Shown: positions 17,088 through 24,994, numbered from the stretch's first letter. The stretch: 64,000 bases of DNA from Brevibacterium sp. 239c (GCF_900169365.1 NZ_FXZH01000003.1:1-64000); one strand, 5' to 3'. Made by a program: numbers and translations. Notes: generated by a model not told the origin, from the letters alone.

Positions 17088-17822
17088 ATGGACTTGACTA
17101 CCGACTCACTGCTGCTGACCCTGGCGATGAACCATCGCCTGCACTCCAGCCTCGCCCCAGACGAGGTCAGTGCCGCCTTTCTCGACGACGATCGTGATGT
17201 CCCTCTCATCGTCGCCGACGAAGTTTTCGGCACCTCGCCACCGACCGGACTGCTGCTCTTCACCGCCGAGGCTGCGGCGGCCGGGATCACGCATGCCCGG
17301 CTGGCCCTGCACCATCCTTCACTGCCGCATACGACGCCTCCCGTGGACAAGGTCGACCGGCTCAGGGTCGGTCGCCACAGTGCCCCGATCGTCCTCCATT
17401 CCGGCTCCCACCAGGTTGCGGTGGCCCTCCTCGGCGCCGAGGCGAACATCGAGGTCATCGCCTGCCGGGACACGGTCTTTCGCCCGGTCACGGTCGGAAC
17501 ACCCGCCGAGGCGCTGCGCCGCCTGCGGCTGCTCGTCATGGAGGGTCTGAACCTCATCGAAACGATCGAGGTTCCGGCCGACTGGAGGGAGGGGCCGTGG
17601 CGGGATTGGCAGGAGGAGCTGAGCATGCACCACCCGATCTCGAGGCTCATCCCGTCCGTCGCCGACGCTCGCGCCATCTATGCCGCCCTCGACATCCACG
17701 AGAGGATGCGCACTGTGCTGGCTCCGGCCACAGTGGCGCCACCAGCCTTCGGCGATCTGCTCTCACGCCTTCACCCCGCGGCCGCCGACTACATCATGGC
17801 TGTCGCTACGATGAAGGGGTGA
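17088..17822 (+). CDS. Uncharacterised protein translationally coupled to serB
   Basis: The 244-residue protein is not recognised. It is soluble, has no signal peptide, and contains no motif I can name. It has an Asp-rich N-terminal stretch (FLDDDRDVPLIVADEVFG near 31-48) and an alternating beta/alpha character (APIVLHSGSHQVAVALLGAEANIEVI near 98-123). The helical C-terminus is ISRLIPSVADARAIYAALDIHERM. Its TGA at 17820-17822 overlaps the GTG of serB (GTGA), so the two are made from one transcript. A role linked to serine metabolism is only a guess from position. Confidence 0.65.
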   Translation: MDLTTDSLLLTLAMNHRLHSSLAPDEVSAAFLDDDRDVPLIVADEVFGTSPPTGLLLFTAEAAAAGITHARLALHHPSLPHTTPPVDKVDRLRVGRHSAPIVLHSGSHQVAVALLGAEANIEVIACRDTVFRPVTVGTPAEALRRLRLLVMEGLNLIETIEVPADWREGPWRDWQEELSMHHPISRLIPSVADARAIYAALDIHERMRTVLAPATVAPPAFGDLLSRLHPAAADYIMAVATMKG

Positions 17823-18499
17823 ATGACTCAGACTCCGCAACCCCGATGCCAGAGAACTCAATCCAGCTGCTGGTCATGGACGTCGATTCGACGTTCATCA
17901 ATGAGGAGGTCATCGACCTCATCGCCGTCCACGCGAATGTCGGCGACCAGGTGGCCGAGATCACGGAACGTGCCATGGCCGGCCAGTTGGACTTCGCCGC
18001 TTCCCTGGCCGAGAGAGTGGCCCTGCTCAACGGCCTGCCGGTGACCGTTCTCGACGAGGTGCGCGCACAGATCACGCTGACCCAGGGCGCTCGGGAAGTG
18101 GTGGCCGCCGTCCAGTCCGACGGTGGCGTCGTCGCCTTGGTCTCCGGCGGCTTCACTCAGATCATCGCCCCTGTTGCCAAGAGCCTGGGCATCACCGAGG
18201 TGTTTGCCAATGGGCTCGACTCCCAGGATGGTCTGCTGACCGGTGTCACGAGCGGTCGGGTCATCGATCCGAGTGCGAAGGCCGAGATCTTCGGACAGCT
18301 CGCACAAAAATATGACTGCGATCCGAGACGAACCGTGGCCATCGGCGACGGCGCCAACGACATCGGAATGATCCAGGCGGCGGGTCTGGGTGTGGCCTTC
18401 TGTGCGAAGCCGGCCCTCGTGGCCGCCGCCGACGCTGCGGTGAACAAGCGTGATCTGCGTGAGGTGCTGACCCTCATCGAGGAACGCGCTCAGGTGTGA
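17819..18499 (+). CDS. serB: Phosphoserine phosphatase
   Basis: SerB removes phosphate from O-phosphoserine in the last step of serine synthesis. It is a HAD-superfamily enzyme. Motif I, with the nucleophilic Asp, is LLVMDVDSTFINEEVIDLIA near 17-36. Motif II is ALVSGGFTQII near 108-118. Motif III/IV is KAEIFGQLAQKY followed by TVAIGDGANDIGMIQAAGLGVAFCAKP. There is no N-terminal ACT domain, so this is the short form. GTG 17819 overlaps the preceding stop and follows GAAGGGG closely. ATG 17846 is an alternative start that would remove nine residues. Transcription ends at the hairpin 18507-18547. Confidence 0.92.
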   Translation: MNDSDSATPMPENSIQLLVMDVDSTFINEEVIDLIAVHANVGDQVAEITERAMAGQLDFAASLAERVALLNGLPVTVLDEVRAQITLTQGAREVVAAVQSDGGVVALVSGGFTQIIAPVAKSLGITEVFANGLDSQDGLLTGVTSGRVIDPSAKAEIFGQLAQKYDCDPRRTVAIGDGANDIGMIQAAGLGVAFCAKPALVAAADAAVNKRDLREVLTLIEERAQV

Positions 18500-18506
18500 T
18501 GTGAAA

Positions 18507-18547
18507 AAGAACCAGGTGCCTGAATCTCGTTGAGGCACCTGGTTCTT
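18507..18547. terminator. Bidirectional terminator between serB and the SixA gene
   Basis: AAGAACCAGGTGCCT at 18507-18521 pairs perfectly with 18533-18547 (15 bp, 11-base loop), with an A-run on one side. It separates convergent genes. Confidence 0.88.
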
Positions 18548-18562
18548 CGCCTGTGTAGGCGT

Positions 18563-19072
18563 TCACACGCCGAGGAAGACCCGCAGTTCGGGTGCGGGGT
18601 AGTTCCCAGGCTCGACGTCCCAGGTCTCGAGGTCGAAGATCGCGAGCGAGGAGGGACGGAACGCATCCGGAACCCCGGTGGCGGGGCTCAGGTGGCCGAG
18701 CACCTCGGCGACGGTGGGCTGATGGCCCACGATATAGGCGCACTGAGAATCGGCCGGGATCGAGTTGATCGCGTCGACCCAGTCATCGACTCCTCCGTTG
18801 TAGAGGGACTCGTCCTGGCGCAGTTCGAGGCCGACACCCGTTTCGGGTTCCCCGTTGTGCCGGTTGACGGCTTCGACCACGGCCTGTCCCGTCTGGACGG
18901 TGCGCCTGGCCGCCGAGGCGATGGCCACGTCTGGTGACCAGCGCTCGGCGATCTCGGCTCCGGCTTCGACAGCTTGAGCCAGACCGTTGGCACTCAACGA
19001 GCGTTCGAAGTCCGTCGGGCCCTCGGCCTCGGCCTTCGCATGGCGGGCGAGAATGAGCACAGGCATCGTCAT
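18563..19072 (-). CDS. SixA-type histidine phosphatase
   Basis: The 169-residue protein is a short histidine-phosphatase-superfamily member like SixA. The catalytic motif is LILARHAKAEAEG near 5-17, with the nucleophilic His. ERSLSANGLAQA follows, and the second catalytic His is in YIVGHQPTVAEVLGHL near 113-128. SixA acts on phosphohistidine of phosphorelay or PTS proteins, but in actinobacteria the substrate is unproven. Start: ATG 19072 (MTMPVL) or ATG 19066. The frame extends upstream to 19252, but that part lies inside fabI. It follows fabI by 22 bp and is probably cotranscribed with fabG-fabI. Confidence 0.85.
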   Translation of the reverse strand: MTMPVLILARHAKAEAEGPTDFERSLSANGLAQAVEAGAEIAERWSPDVAIASAARRTVQTGQAVVEAVNRHNGEPETGVGLELRQDESLYNGGVDDWVDAINSIPADSQCAYIVGHQPTVAEVLGHLSPATGVPDAFRPSSLAIFDLETWDVEPGNYPAPELRVFLGV

Positions 19073-19094
19073 CGTCTCCGGTTCGGTGGGTGGC

Positions 19095-19853
19095 TCAGGC
19101 GCCGGTGGAGTGGAATCCGCCGTCGACGTGGACCATTTCGCCGGTGGTGGCGGGGAACCAGTCGGAGAGCAGGGCGACGATCGCCTTGCCCGCAGGGGTG
19201 GTGTCCTTCTGGTCCCAGCCCAGCGGTGCGCGGTCGCCCCACATGTCTTCAAGCGTTCCGAAGCCGGGGATCGAGGTGGCGGCGGTGGTCTTCAGCGGTC
19301 CGGCCGAGACGAGATTGACGCGGATTCCGTCCTCGCCGACGTACTTCGCGAGGTAACGGGCAGTTGACTCGAAGGCGGCCTTGGCCACACCCATCCAGTC
19401 GTAGACCGGCCAGGAGATGGTCGCGTCGAAGGTCAGTCCGACAACACCGGCTCCCTCGTTGAGCACGGGCTTCGCGGCGACCGTGATGGCCTTGAGCGAG
19501 AACGCGGAGACCTGGATCGCTGCGGACACGGAGTCCCAGGGGGTGTCGAGGAACACGCCGCCGAGCGCGTCCTTAGGGGCGAAGGCGATGGCGTGGACGA
19601 TGCCGTCGATGTTGCCTTCGAGGCGCTCGGGCAGTGCCGCGAGGTCCTCTTCGTTGGTGGCATCGAGTTCGATGACCTTGGTGGGCTCGGGCAGACGTTC
19701 GGATATCACCTGGGTGATCTTCATCTGGCGGCCGAAGCTGGAGAGGATGACTTCGGCACCCTGCTCCTGAGCGATGCGGGCGGCTGCGAAGGCGATGGAT
19801 GCCTCGGTCAGAACGCCGGTGACGAGGATGCGCTTTCCGTCAAGAATTCCCAT
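19095..19853 (-). CDS. fabI: Enoyl-[acyl-carrier-protein] reductase (NADH), FabI/InhA type
   Basis: FabI carries out the final reduction of each elongation cycle in type II fatty acid synthesis. The 252-residue protein has the variant nucleotide-binding start GILDGKRILVTGVLTEASIAFA. The catalytic Tyr and Lys are in VYDWMGVAKAAFESTARYLA, matching InhA YNWMTVAK. The position equivalent to InhA Ser94 is Ala (IVHAIAFAP rather than VHSIGFxP). ATG 19853 is preceded by GAAAGGACCACA. The gene follows fabG by 97 bp in the order familiar from mycobacterial fabG1-inhA. Confidence 0.94.
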   Translation of the reverse strand: MGILDGKRILVTGVLTEASIAFAAARIAQEQGAEVILSSFGRQMKITQVISERLPEPTKVIELDATNEEDLAALPERLEGNIDGIVHAIAFAPKDALGGVFLDTPWDSVSAAIQVSAFSLKAITVAAKPVLNEGAGVVGLTFDATISWPVYDWMGVAKAAFESTARYLAKYVGEDGIRVNLVSAGPLKTTAATSIPGFGTLEDMWGDRAPLGWDQKDTTPAGKAIVALLSDWFPATTGEMVHVDGGFHSTGA

Positions 19854-19950
19854 TGTGGTCCTTTCAAACTGTTCAAACGTGGGTGAAATCGTTGTCGTCG
19901 ACGCCTTTGGAGGCGCCGTCCTTGGTGTGAAGTCTAGATGTTGACGGGGC

Positions 19951-20661
19951 TCAGTGCCCCATCCCCAGTCCGCCGTCGACGGGAATGACGGCACCGGAGA
20001 TGTATGCGGCCTCGTCCGAGGACACCCAGCGCACGACCTTCGCGACCTCGCTCGCCTCGGCGAATCGCTTCGCGGGAATCGTCGCGAGGTATTCCTTCTG
20101 CTGCTTCTCCGGCAGCTCATCCGTCATGTCTGTGCGGATGAAGCCCGGGGCAACGACATTGGCGGTGATGCCGCGCGATCCCAGCTCACGGGTGACCGAG
20201 CGGGCCAGACCGACAAGTCCGGCCTTAGACGCCGAATAGTTCGCCTGACCGGGGACTCCGTAGAGTCCGGACACGGAGGAGATGAGCACGATGCGGCCCT
20301 TCTTCGCCCGGATCATTCCGGTGATGGCACGCTTGATGGTGCGGAAGGTTCCGGTGAGGTTGGTGTCGACGACCGCTTCGAACTCCTCATCGCTCATGCG
20401 CATGAGCAGATTGTCGCGGGTGATGCCGGCGTTGGCCACGACCACCTCGACAGGGCCCAGCTTCTCTTCGATCTCTGCGAAGGCCGCATCGAGGGAAGCT
20501 GTATCGGTGACGTCTGCGGACACGGCCAGAGCACCTTCGGGTGCGTCTCCGTTGCGGGAGGTTACGGCGACTTTGTCGCCCTGAGCGAGGAATTCCTCGG
20601 CGATGGTGCGGCCGATTCCGCGGTTTCCTCCGGTCACGAGGACTATGCGTGGTTCTGACAC
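19951..20661 (-). CDS. fabG: 3-oxoacyl-[acyl-carrier-protein] reductase
   Basis: FabG reduces 3-oxoacyl-ACP with NADPH in fatty acid elongation. The 236-residue short-chain dehydrogenase has the TGGNRGIGRTIAEEF cofactor motif at about 10-24, NAGITRDNLLMRM near 82-94, and the catalytic Ser-Tyr-Lys as LISSVSGLYGVPGQANYSASKAGLVG. It ends in SGAVIPVDGGLGMGH, typical of FabG rather than of other short-chain dehydrogenases. It is the promoter-proximal gene of fabG-fabI-sixA. The divergent DUF3099 gene starts 147 bp away. Confidence 0.94.
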   Translation of the reverse strand: MSEPRIVLVTGGNRGIGRTIAEEFLAQGDKVAVTSRNGDAPEGALAVSADVTDTASLDAAFAEIEEKLGPVEVVVANAGITRDNLLMRMSDEEFEAVVDTNLTGTFRTIKRAITGMIRAKKGRIVLISSVSGLYGVPGQANYSASKAGLVGLARSVTRELGSRGITANVVAPGFIRTDMTDELPEKQQKEYLATIPAKRFAEASEVAKVVRWVSSDEAAYISGAVIPVDGGLGMGH

Positions 20662-20808
20662 GAATCTCTCCTGTTGGTGGACAATACAGATTGATCGACT
20701 CTTGAGATCAAACTTACCGTCACTAACCTATCGTGAACCGACGGGTGTCGATACGACTCACACAAACGAAGAGTATGATTTTGTAGGAGTAATCGAGCGA
20801 AGAAGGTT

Positions 20809-21249
20809 ATGTCTAAGCACCCGCAGCAGATCACCACGGCAGACACCGCCCTTGATGACGACATGAAGTCGCGGATCATCAAATATTCGATCACCATGGG
20901 GATTCGAACGTTCTGCTTCGTGGCCGCCTATTTCATGTTCCGGGCGGATCTGACGGTGCTGATGTGGATCTGCGTCGGCGGTGCTGTCATCCTCCCCTAC
21001 CCTGCCGTGATCTTCGCCAACGCCGGCCGGGAACGTACCAACGATGACGCCGCCGCACTGCTTGACGGGGCACCGATGCCCGAGCTGCCGCCGGCAACCG
21101 GAGAGACCATCTCCAGTGACACGATCTCCGGGGAGACGATCCCTGGGGACACGATTCCCGGTGAGGCCGATGACGCTGCGTCAGCCAAAGAGACCGGGTC
21201 AGCCGATGAAACACCACATGCAGACCCGACTCGAGGTGATGAGACTTGA
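20809..21249 (+). CDS. DUF3099 small membrane protein
   Basis: The 146-residue protein has two membrane segments, about 28-46 (TMGIRTFCFVAAYFMF) and 50-70 (LTVLMWICVGGAVILPYPAVIF). An acidic cytoplasmic tail follows. This matches the actinobacterial DUF3099 family, whose function is unknown. The tail contains an imperfect Thr/Gly repeat (GETISSDTISGETIPGDTIPGEA near 97-119), mirrored by short DNA repeats at 21100-21170. Its stop overlaps the TTG start of the next small gene, which overlaps SURF1. The trio is a coupled unit whose last gene points to respiratory-chain assembly. Confidence 0.85.
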   Translation: MSKHPQQITTADTALDDDMKSRIIKYSITMGIRTFCFVAAYFMFRADLTVLMWICVGGAVILPYPAVIFANAGRERTNDDAAALLDGAPMPELPPATGETISSDTISGETIPGDTIPGEADDAASAKETGSADETPHADPTRGDET

Positions 21250-21458
21250 CCGAGAAGCTCCAGTGCTCGGCGAAGGCATGCCGGGCAGATGCCACCCGCG
21301 CAATCCTGTGGAACAATCCCAGCCTGCACATGCCCAAACGCCGCAAGACCTGGCTGGCGTGTGATGAACATCTCGACTATCTGCGTGAGTTCCTCACCCT
21401 GCGCAGCTTGTACATCAGCGACGTTGACATCAACGACATCCCGGAGGATGCCGGTTGA
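21246..21458 (+). CDS. Small conserved Cys-containing actinobacterial protein
   Basis: This 70-residue protein starts with TTG at 21246, which overlaps the DUF3099 stop (TTGA). It carries CSAKACRADATRAILWNNPS and KTWLACDEHLDYLREFL. These are a pair of Cys residues and a Cys-x2-His element that could form a small zinc site. The family is widespread in actinobacteria and is sometimes misannotated as acetone carboxylase. Function is unknown. Its TGA shares bases with the SURF1 start (TGATG). Confidence 0.72.
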   Translation: MTEKLQCSAKACRADATRAILWNNPSLHMPKRRKTWLACDEHLDYLREFLTLRSLYISDVDINDIPEDAG

Positions 21459-22360
21459 TGTCTCGCTATTCCTTCCTCTTCAGCGCACGCTGGCTGAAGT
21501 ACATCGCCATGACGATCATCGTCGTCATCGCCTGCGTCTTCCTGGCCCTGTGGCAGAAGGACCGTCAGGACCAGAGGCAACACGAGATCGCCACGGTCAA
21601 TGCGAACTATTCGTCCGCACCAGTCGACATCACGAGCATCCTGGTCTCCACCTCGGCGCACCTCGATGAGGACGATGAGTGGCGTCAGGTGTCCCTGACC
21701 GGCCACTATCTGGAATCCGATACCGTCTTCGCTCGCAACCGCACGGTCAATGACAAGGTGGGCTTCTACGCCGTCGTTCCCTTCGAACTCACAACCGGAG
21801 AAACGATCGCAATCGTGCGGGGCTGGGTCTCCGAACCCGAAGATGTCCCGCCGGCCCCCACCGGAGAACAGACCATCAAAGCCCGCCTGCAACCTGCTCA
21901 AGACGGATCCAAGGACAACAATCCGGACGGGCTGATCAAGGCGATCGATCCCGCCCGCATCCCGGGCATGGACTCAGCGTACGAGAACGTCTATGCGGAG
22001 GCCGTGCACACCGGGAGCGGCCAGCCCGACGAGAACGGCCTGATGCCTCTGCCCGCACCCGACCTCGATCCGGGCAACCACCTGTCCTACATGCTCCAGT
22101 GGTTCACCTTCGGCATCATGATAATCATCGCCGTGTCGATATCCGCTAGGAGAGAACGACGAGCCGACGCCGAGGCGGCCCAGAAATTCACCGGCGACGT
22201 CGAGTACGTCGTGGTCGACAAGGCGGCTCTGGGTGCGGGTGCGAAGATCTCCCAACCCGGCAACCGCTACGGGCGCAACCGCTTGGGATCGGCGAAGATC
22301 TACGGTCACGATGAGGCCGAAGAGGACGCGTTCATCGAGGACCGGTTCAGGCACAGCTGA
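21458..22360 (+). CDS. SURF1-family cytochrome c oxidase assembly protein
   Basis: SURF1 proteins help insert heme a into cytochrome oxidase. The 300-residue protein has an N-terminal membrane helix (WLKYIAMTIIVVIACVFLALWQ near 12-33), a large periplasm-facing domain, and a C-terminal helix (YMLQWFTFGIMIIIAVSI near 209-226). This is the classic two-helix SURF1 layout. The WRQVSLTGHYLESDTVFARNR segment and the IVRGWV motif are family markers. ATG 21458 has GGAGG ten bases upstream. A TTG one codon earlier is less likely. The substrate heme A would be made by ctaB and ctaA at 33-36 kb. Confidence 0.88.
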   Translation: MSRYSFLFSARWLKYIAMTIIVVIACVFLALWQKDRQDQRQHEIATVNANYSSAPVDITSILVSTSAHLDEDDEWRQVSLTGHYLESDTVFARNRTVNDKVGFYAVVPFELTTGETIAIVRGWVSEPEDVPPAPTGEQTIKARLQPAQDGSKDNNPDGLIKAIDPARIPGMDSAYENVYAEAVHTGSGQPDENGLMPLPAPDLDPGNHLSYMLQWFTFGIMIIIAVSISARRERRADAEAAQKFTGDVEYVVVDKAALGAGAKISQPGNRYGRNRLGSAKIYGHDEAEEDAFIEDRFRHS

Positions 22361-22379
22361 GCGAGGAATCACATGAAAA

Positions 22380-22410
22380 CGGCCCCCTGAGCGCAATGCT
22401 CAGGGGGCCG
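22380..22410. terminator. Bidirectional terminator between SURF1 and the ABC-F gene
   Basis: CGGCCCCCTGAGC at 22380-22392 pairs perfectly with 22398-22410 around a 5-base loop. It lies between convergent genes. Confidence 0.88.
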
Positions 22411-22442
22411 CGACATTCAACGTCAGGCCAGTTGATTCCGTG

Positions 22443-24041
22443 TCAGGCAAGCGTGACGAGGTCCAGGTAGGTGTCGTTCCACAGATCTTCGTCGCCATCT
22501 GGAAGCAGCAGCACACGATCGGGGTCGAGCGCGGAGACCGCGCCCTCATCGTGTGTGACGAGGATGATGGCGCCCTCATAGCGGCGAATCGCCGAGAGGA
22601 TCTCCTCACGAGAGGCCGGGTCAAGGTTGTTCGTCGGCTCATCGAGGAGGAGGACGTTGGCGCTGGAGACCACGAGAGTGGCAAGCGCCAGACGAGTCTT
22701 CTCACCACCAGAGAGCACCTTCGAAGGCTTGTGCACGTCATCGCCGGAGAACAGGAACGAACCGAGCACATTGCGCACAGCGGTGTCATCGAGGTGCGGA
22801 GAATTGCGCTTCATGTTCTCCAGCACGCTGCGGTCCAGGTCGAGCGTCTCATGTTCCTGCGCGTAGTAGCCGAGCTTAAGACCGAAGCCGGGGACGACCT
22901 CACCCGAGTCGGGTTCGTCGAGACCGGCCAGCAGGCGCAGCAGCGTTGTCTTACCTGCACCGTTGTAGCCGAGGATGACCACACGTGAGCCTTTGTCGAT
23001 AGCCAGGTCGACGCCGGTGAAGACCTCTGTAGACCCGAAGCTGCGAGATAGTCCCTCCGCCGTCAGTGGCACCCGTCCACAGTCGGCTGGGGCTGGGAAC
23101 CGCAGGTTTGCGACCTTCTCTGAACTGCGTTCGGCATCGAGTCCCGACAGCAGACGGTCGGCGCGCTTGGCCATCTGCTGGGCGGCCACGGTCTTCGTCG
23201 CCTTCGCCATCATCTTGTTCGCCTGGGCGTGCAGGGCAGACGCCTTCTTCTCGGCATTGGCGCGCTCACGACGGCGTCGACGTTCGTCGTCTTCGCGCTG
23301 CTTGAGGTAGAGGCGGTAGCCCATCGAGTAGATGTCGATCGTCTGCCGGGTCGCGTCGAGGAAGAACACCTTGTTGACGACTTCGTCGATGAGGTCGAGG
23401 TCGTGACTGATGATGATGAGCCCGCCGGAGTAGCCCTTGAGGTAGTCGCGCAGCCACAACACGGATTCCGCGTCGAGGTGGTTCGTCGGCTCATCGAGGA
23501 TCATCGTGTCCGGGGCTGAGAAGAGGATGCGGGCGAGTTCCACACGGCGCCTCTGACCACCCGAGAGGGTGCCGATCTCCTGGTTGATGAGATCTTCGTC
23601 GAGGCCGAGGTTGGCAGCGATCGCGTAGGCCTCAGACTCCGCCGAGTAGCCGCCGGCAGCCATGAATGCGGCTTCGATGCGCGGGTAGCGATCGAGAGCC
23701 TTCGTCGAAACATTCTCGTCAGGAGAGGCCATCTGGTTCTCTGCCTTGCGCAGACGCTTGACGAGAACGTCGAGCTCGCGAGCAGAGAGGATCCGCTCCA
23801 TGCCGGTGGCTTGTGGGTCACCGCTGCGGGGATCCTGAGGCAGGTAGCCCACCGACCCGGACACGGACACGCTGCCCTTCGCGGCGCTGTGGCCACCCAT
23901 GATCACCTTCGTCAGGGTGGTCTTGCCCGCCCCGTTGCGTCCGACGAGGCCGACCCGGTCGCCCTTATCAACGCGGAAGGAGACCTCGGACATCAGCGTA
24001 CGGGCGCCGACGTTGACTTCGAGGTCGGATGCCTGAATCAT
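22443..24041 (-). CDS. ABC-F family ATPase
   Basis: The 532-residue protein carries two ABC ATPase domains and no membrane segment, the ABC-F layout. Domain 1 has Walker A GRNGAGKTT near 34-42, signature LSGGQRRRVELARIL and Walker B MILDEPTNHLDAES. Domain 2 has GYNGAGKTT near 358-366, LSGGEKTRLALATLV and LLLDEPTNNLDPAS. The linker between them is Arg/Lys-rich (REDDERRRRRERANAEKKA), typical of the ribosome-contacting P-site motif. Such proteins act on translating ribosomes; some give antibiotic resistance. Its start overlaps the RNase HI stop (ATGA). I saw no leader peptide or attenuator, so a housekeeping role is more likely than inducible resistance. Confidence 0.92.
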   Translation of the reverse strand: MIQASDLEVNVGARTLMSEVSFRVDKGDRVGLVGRNGAGKTTLTKVIMGGHSAAKGSVSVSGSVGYLPQDPRSGDPQATGMERILSARELDVLVKRLRKAENQMASPDENVSTKALDRYPRIEAAFMAAGGYSAESEAYAIAANLGLDEDLINQEIGTLSGGQRRRVELARILFSAPDTMILDEPTNHLDAESVLWLRDYLKGYSGGLIIISHDLDLIDEVVNKVFFLDATRQTIDIYSMGYRLYLKQREDDERRRRRERANAEKKASALHAQANKMMAKATKTVAAQQMAKRADRLLSGLDAERSSEKVANLRFPAPADCGRVPLTAEGLSRSFGSTEVFTGVDLAIDKGSRVVILGYNGAGKTTLLRLLAGLDEPDSGEVVPGFGLKLGYYAQEHETLDLDRSVLENMKRNSPHLDDTAVRNVLGSFLFSGDDVHKPSKVLSGGEKTRLALATLVVSSANVLLLDEPTNNLDPASREEILSAIRRYEGAIILVTHDEGAVSALDPDRVLLLPDGDEDLWNDTYLDLVTLA

Positions 24042-24784
24042 TCATTCTCCAAACTGCGACCGATGATATCGGCCAAGAATTCTTGCGGGTGGATTCCCTG
24101 AGACTGTGCCCGCTTGACGAGTTCGTCTGCAATGTAGGTGGGTACTCGACAGGAGACGAGCGTGGTCGCCGCCGCCGAACCCTCGGCTGCCGGAGCCTCG
24201 GCGTCTCGGCTCCCTTCGGCGGCCCGGTCCTTTACGCCGTTCCGGTCGTCTTCCGCGATCAGTGCCGCGGGTGCGGAAGACACTGGTGCGGAGGGCGCGG
24301 TGATCGACTCCGACGTCCCCACGGGGACGTATCCGGGTCCGGCCGGCACCGAGGTGTTCTTCTGATACGAGGTGGCTGCGGCCCGCGCGCGGTCGTCTGC
24401 CGCTTCGTTCATGGCGTGGTTGGAGTGGCCCTTGACCCATTCGAATTCGACCTCGCGGCCCTTGAGCGCGGAGTCGAGCTGTTCGAGGAGGTCCTTGTTC
24501 AGCACATCCTTGCCGTCAGCCTTCTTCCACCCCTTGCGCTTCCAGCCGGGCATCCACTTCGTGAGTGCATTGATGACGTACTTGGAGTCGCAGAAGACTT
24601 TGAGGTCCTCATCGGCTTCCGCTGTGGAGTTCAGGAGGTCGAGGACGGCCATGAGTTCACCACGGTTGTTCGTCGACTCTTTCCACCCGCCGGCGTGCCA
24701 ACAGTCGTCGTTGACGTACCAGGCCCAGCCTGCGGGTCCGGGGTTGCCGAGGGCTGACCCGTCTGCGGCCGCGATGATCGTCAA
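24038..24784 (-). CDS. rnhA: RNase HI with a linker and a C-terminal ribbon-helix-helix-like domain
   Basis: The N-terminal 140 residues form a complete RNase HI domain that cleaves RNA in RNA-DNA hybrids. The acidic catalytic set is Asp8 (AAADGSALGNPGPAGWAW), Glu43 (NNRGELMAV), Asp66 (VFCDSKYV) and Asp130 (NEAADDRA), with His120 in VKGHSNH. A low-complexity Ala/Ser/Glu linker follows at about 140-205. The protein ends in TTLVSCRVPTYIADELVKRA and SQGIHPQEFLADIIGRSLEN, whose strand-helix-helix pattern resembles ribbon-helix-helix domains. That last assignment is by eye. The linker carries copy 3 of the dispersed palindrome, encoding YVPVGTS. The stop overlaps the ABC-F start. Confidence 0.88.
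   Translation of the reverse strand: MTIIAAADGSALGNPGPAGWAWYVNDDCWHAGGWKESTNNRGELMAVLDLLNSTAEADEDLKVFCDSKYVINALTKWMPGWKRKGWKKADGKDVLNKDLLEQLDSALKGREVEFEWVKGHSNHAMNEAADDRARAAATSYQKNTSVPAGPGYVPVGTSESITAPSAPVSSAPAALIAEDDRNGVKDRAAEGSRDAEAPAAEGSAAATTLVSCRVPTYIADELVKRAQSQGIHPQEFLADIIGRSLENE
24313..24330. repeat. Dispersed palindrome, copy 3 (inside rnhA)
   Basis: ACGTCCCCACGGGGACGT has the same 8-bp arms as the other copies but an AC centre. It is read in rnhA as GTC CCC GTG GGG ACG TC (VPVGTS), the same frame as copy 1. Confidence 0.7.
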
Positions 24785-24904
24785 TGGTTCTCCTAGGAAA
24801 GTCGGCTTTCATTCTTTCATGCCGAGCGTGAGCCCCTGCATTCAGGGCAGGTGATCTCCACAACCCCCTACGGTCCCGCAGGCGAGGGACCCCGTCATGA
24901 ACAT

Positions 24905-24946
24905 CGCCGAGGTGGGGGCACCGGAATCGGCGCTCCCACCTCGGCG
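24905..24946 (-). terminator. Stem-loop downstream of the suf operon
   Basis: CGCCGAGGTGGGGGC at 24905-24919 pairs with 24932-24946 (14 Watson-Crick pairs and one G-T) around a 12-base loop. A smaller hairpin, GGTCCC/GGGACC, lies at 24872-24891. They end the leftward suf transcript ahead of rnhA. The remainder of 24785-24994 shows no gene. Confidence 0.75.
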
Positions 24947-24958
24947 AGGTGAGGGTGT

Positions 24959-24978
24959 GACGTCCCCGCGGGGACGTC
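24959..24978. repeat. Dispersed palindrome, copy 4 (after the suf operon)
   Basis: GACGTCCCCGCGGGGACGTC, identical over 20 bp to copy 1 at 9105. It lies 16 bp past the last suf gene and just before the stem-loop at 24905-24946. It might assist termination here. Confidence 0.75.
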
Positions 24979-24994
24979 GGCAGCAATCAGAAGC

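Noticed and set aside
22443..24041. ABC-F gene as an antibiotic-inducible resistance determinant
   Set aside because: There is no leader peptide or attenuator. It is coupled to the RNase HI gene by ATGA, which fits constitutive housekeeping expression.
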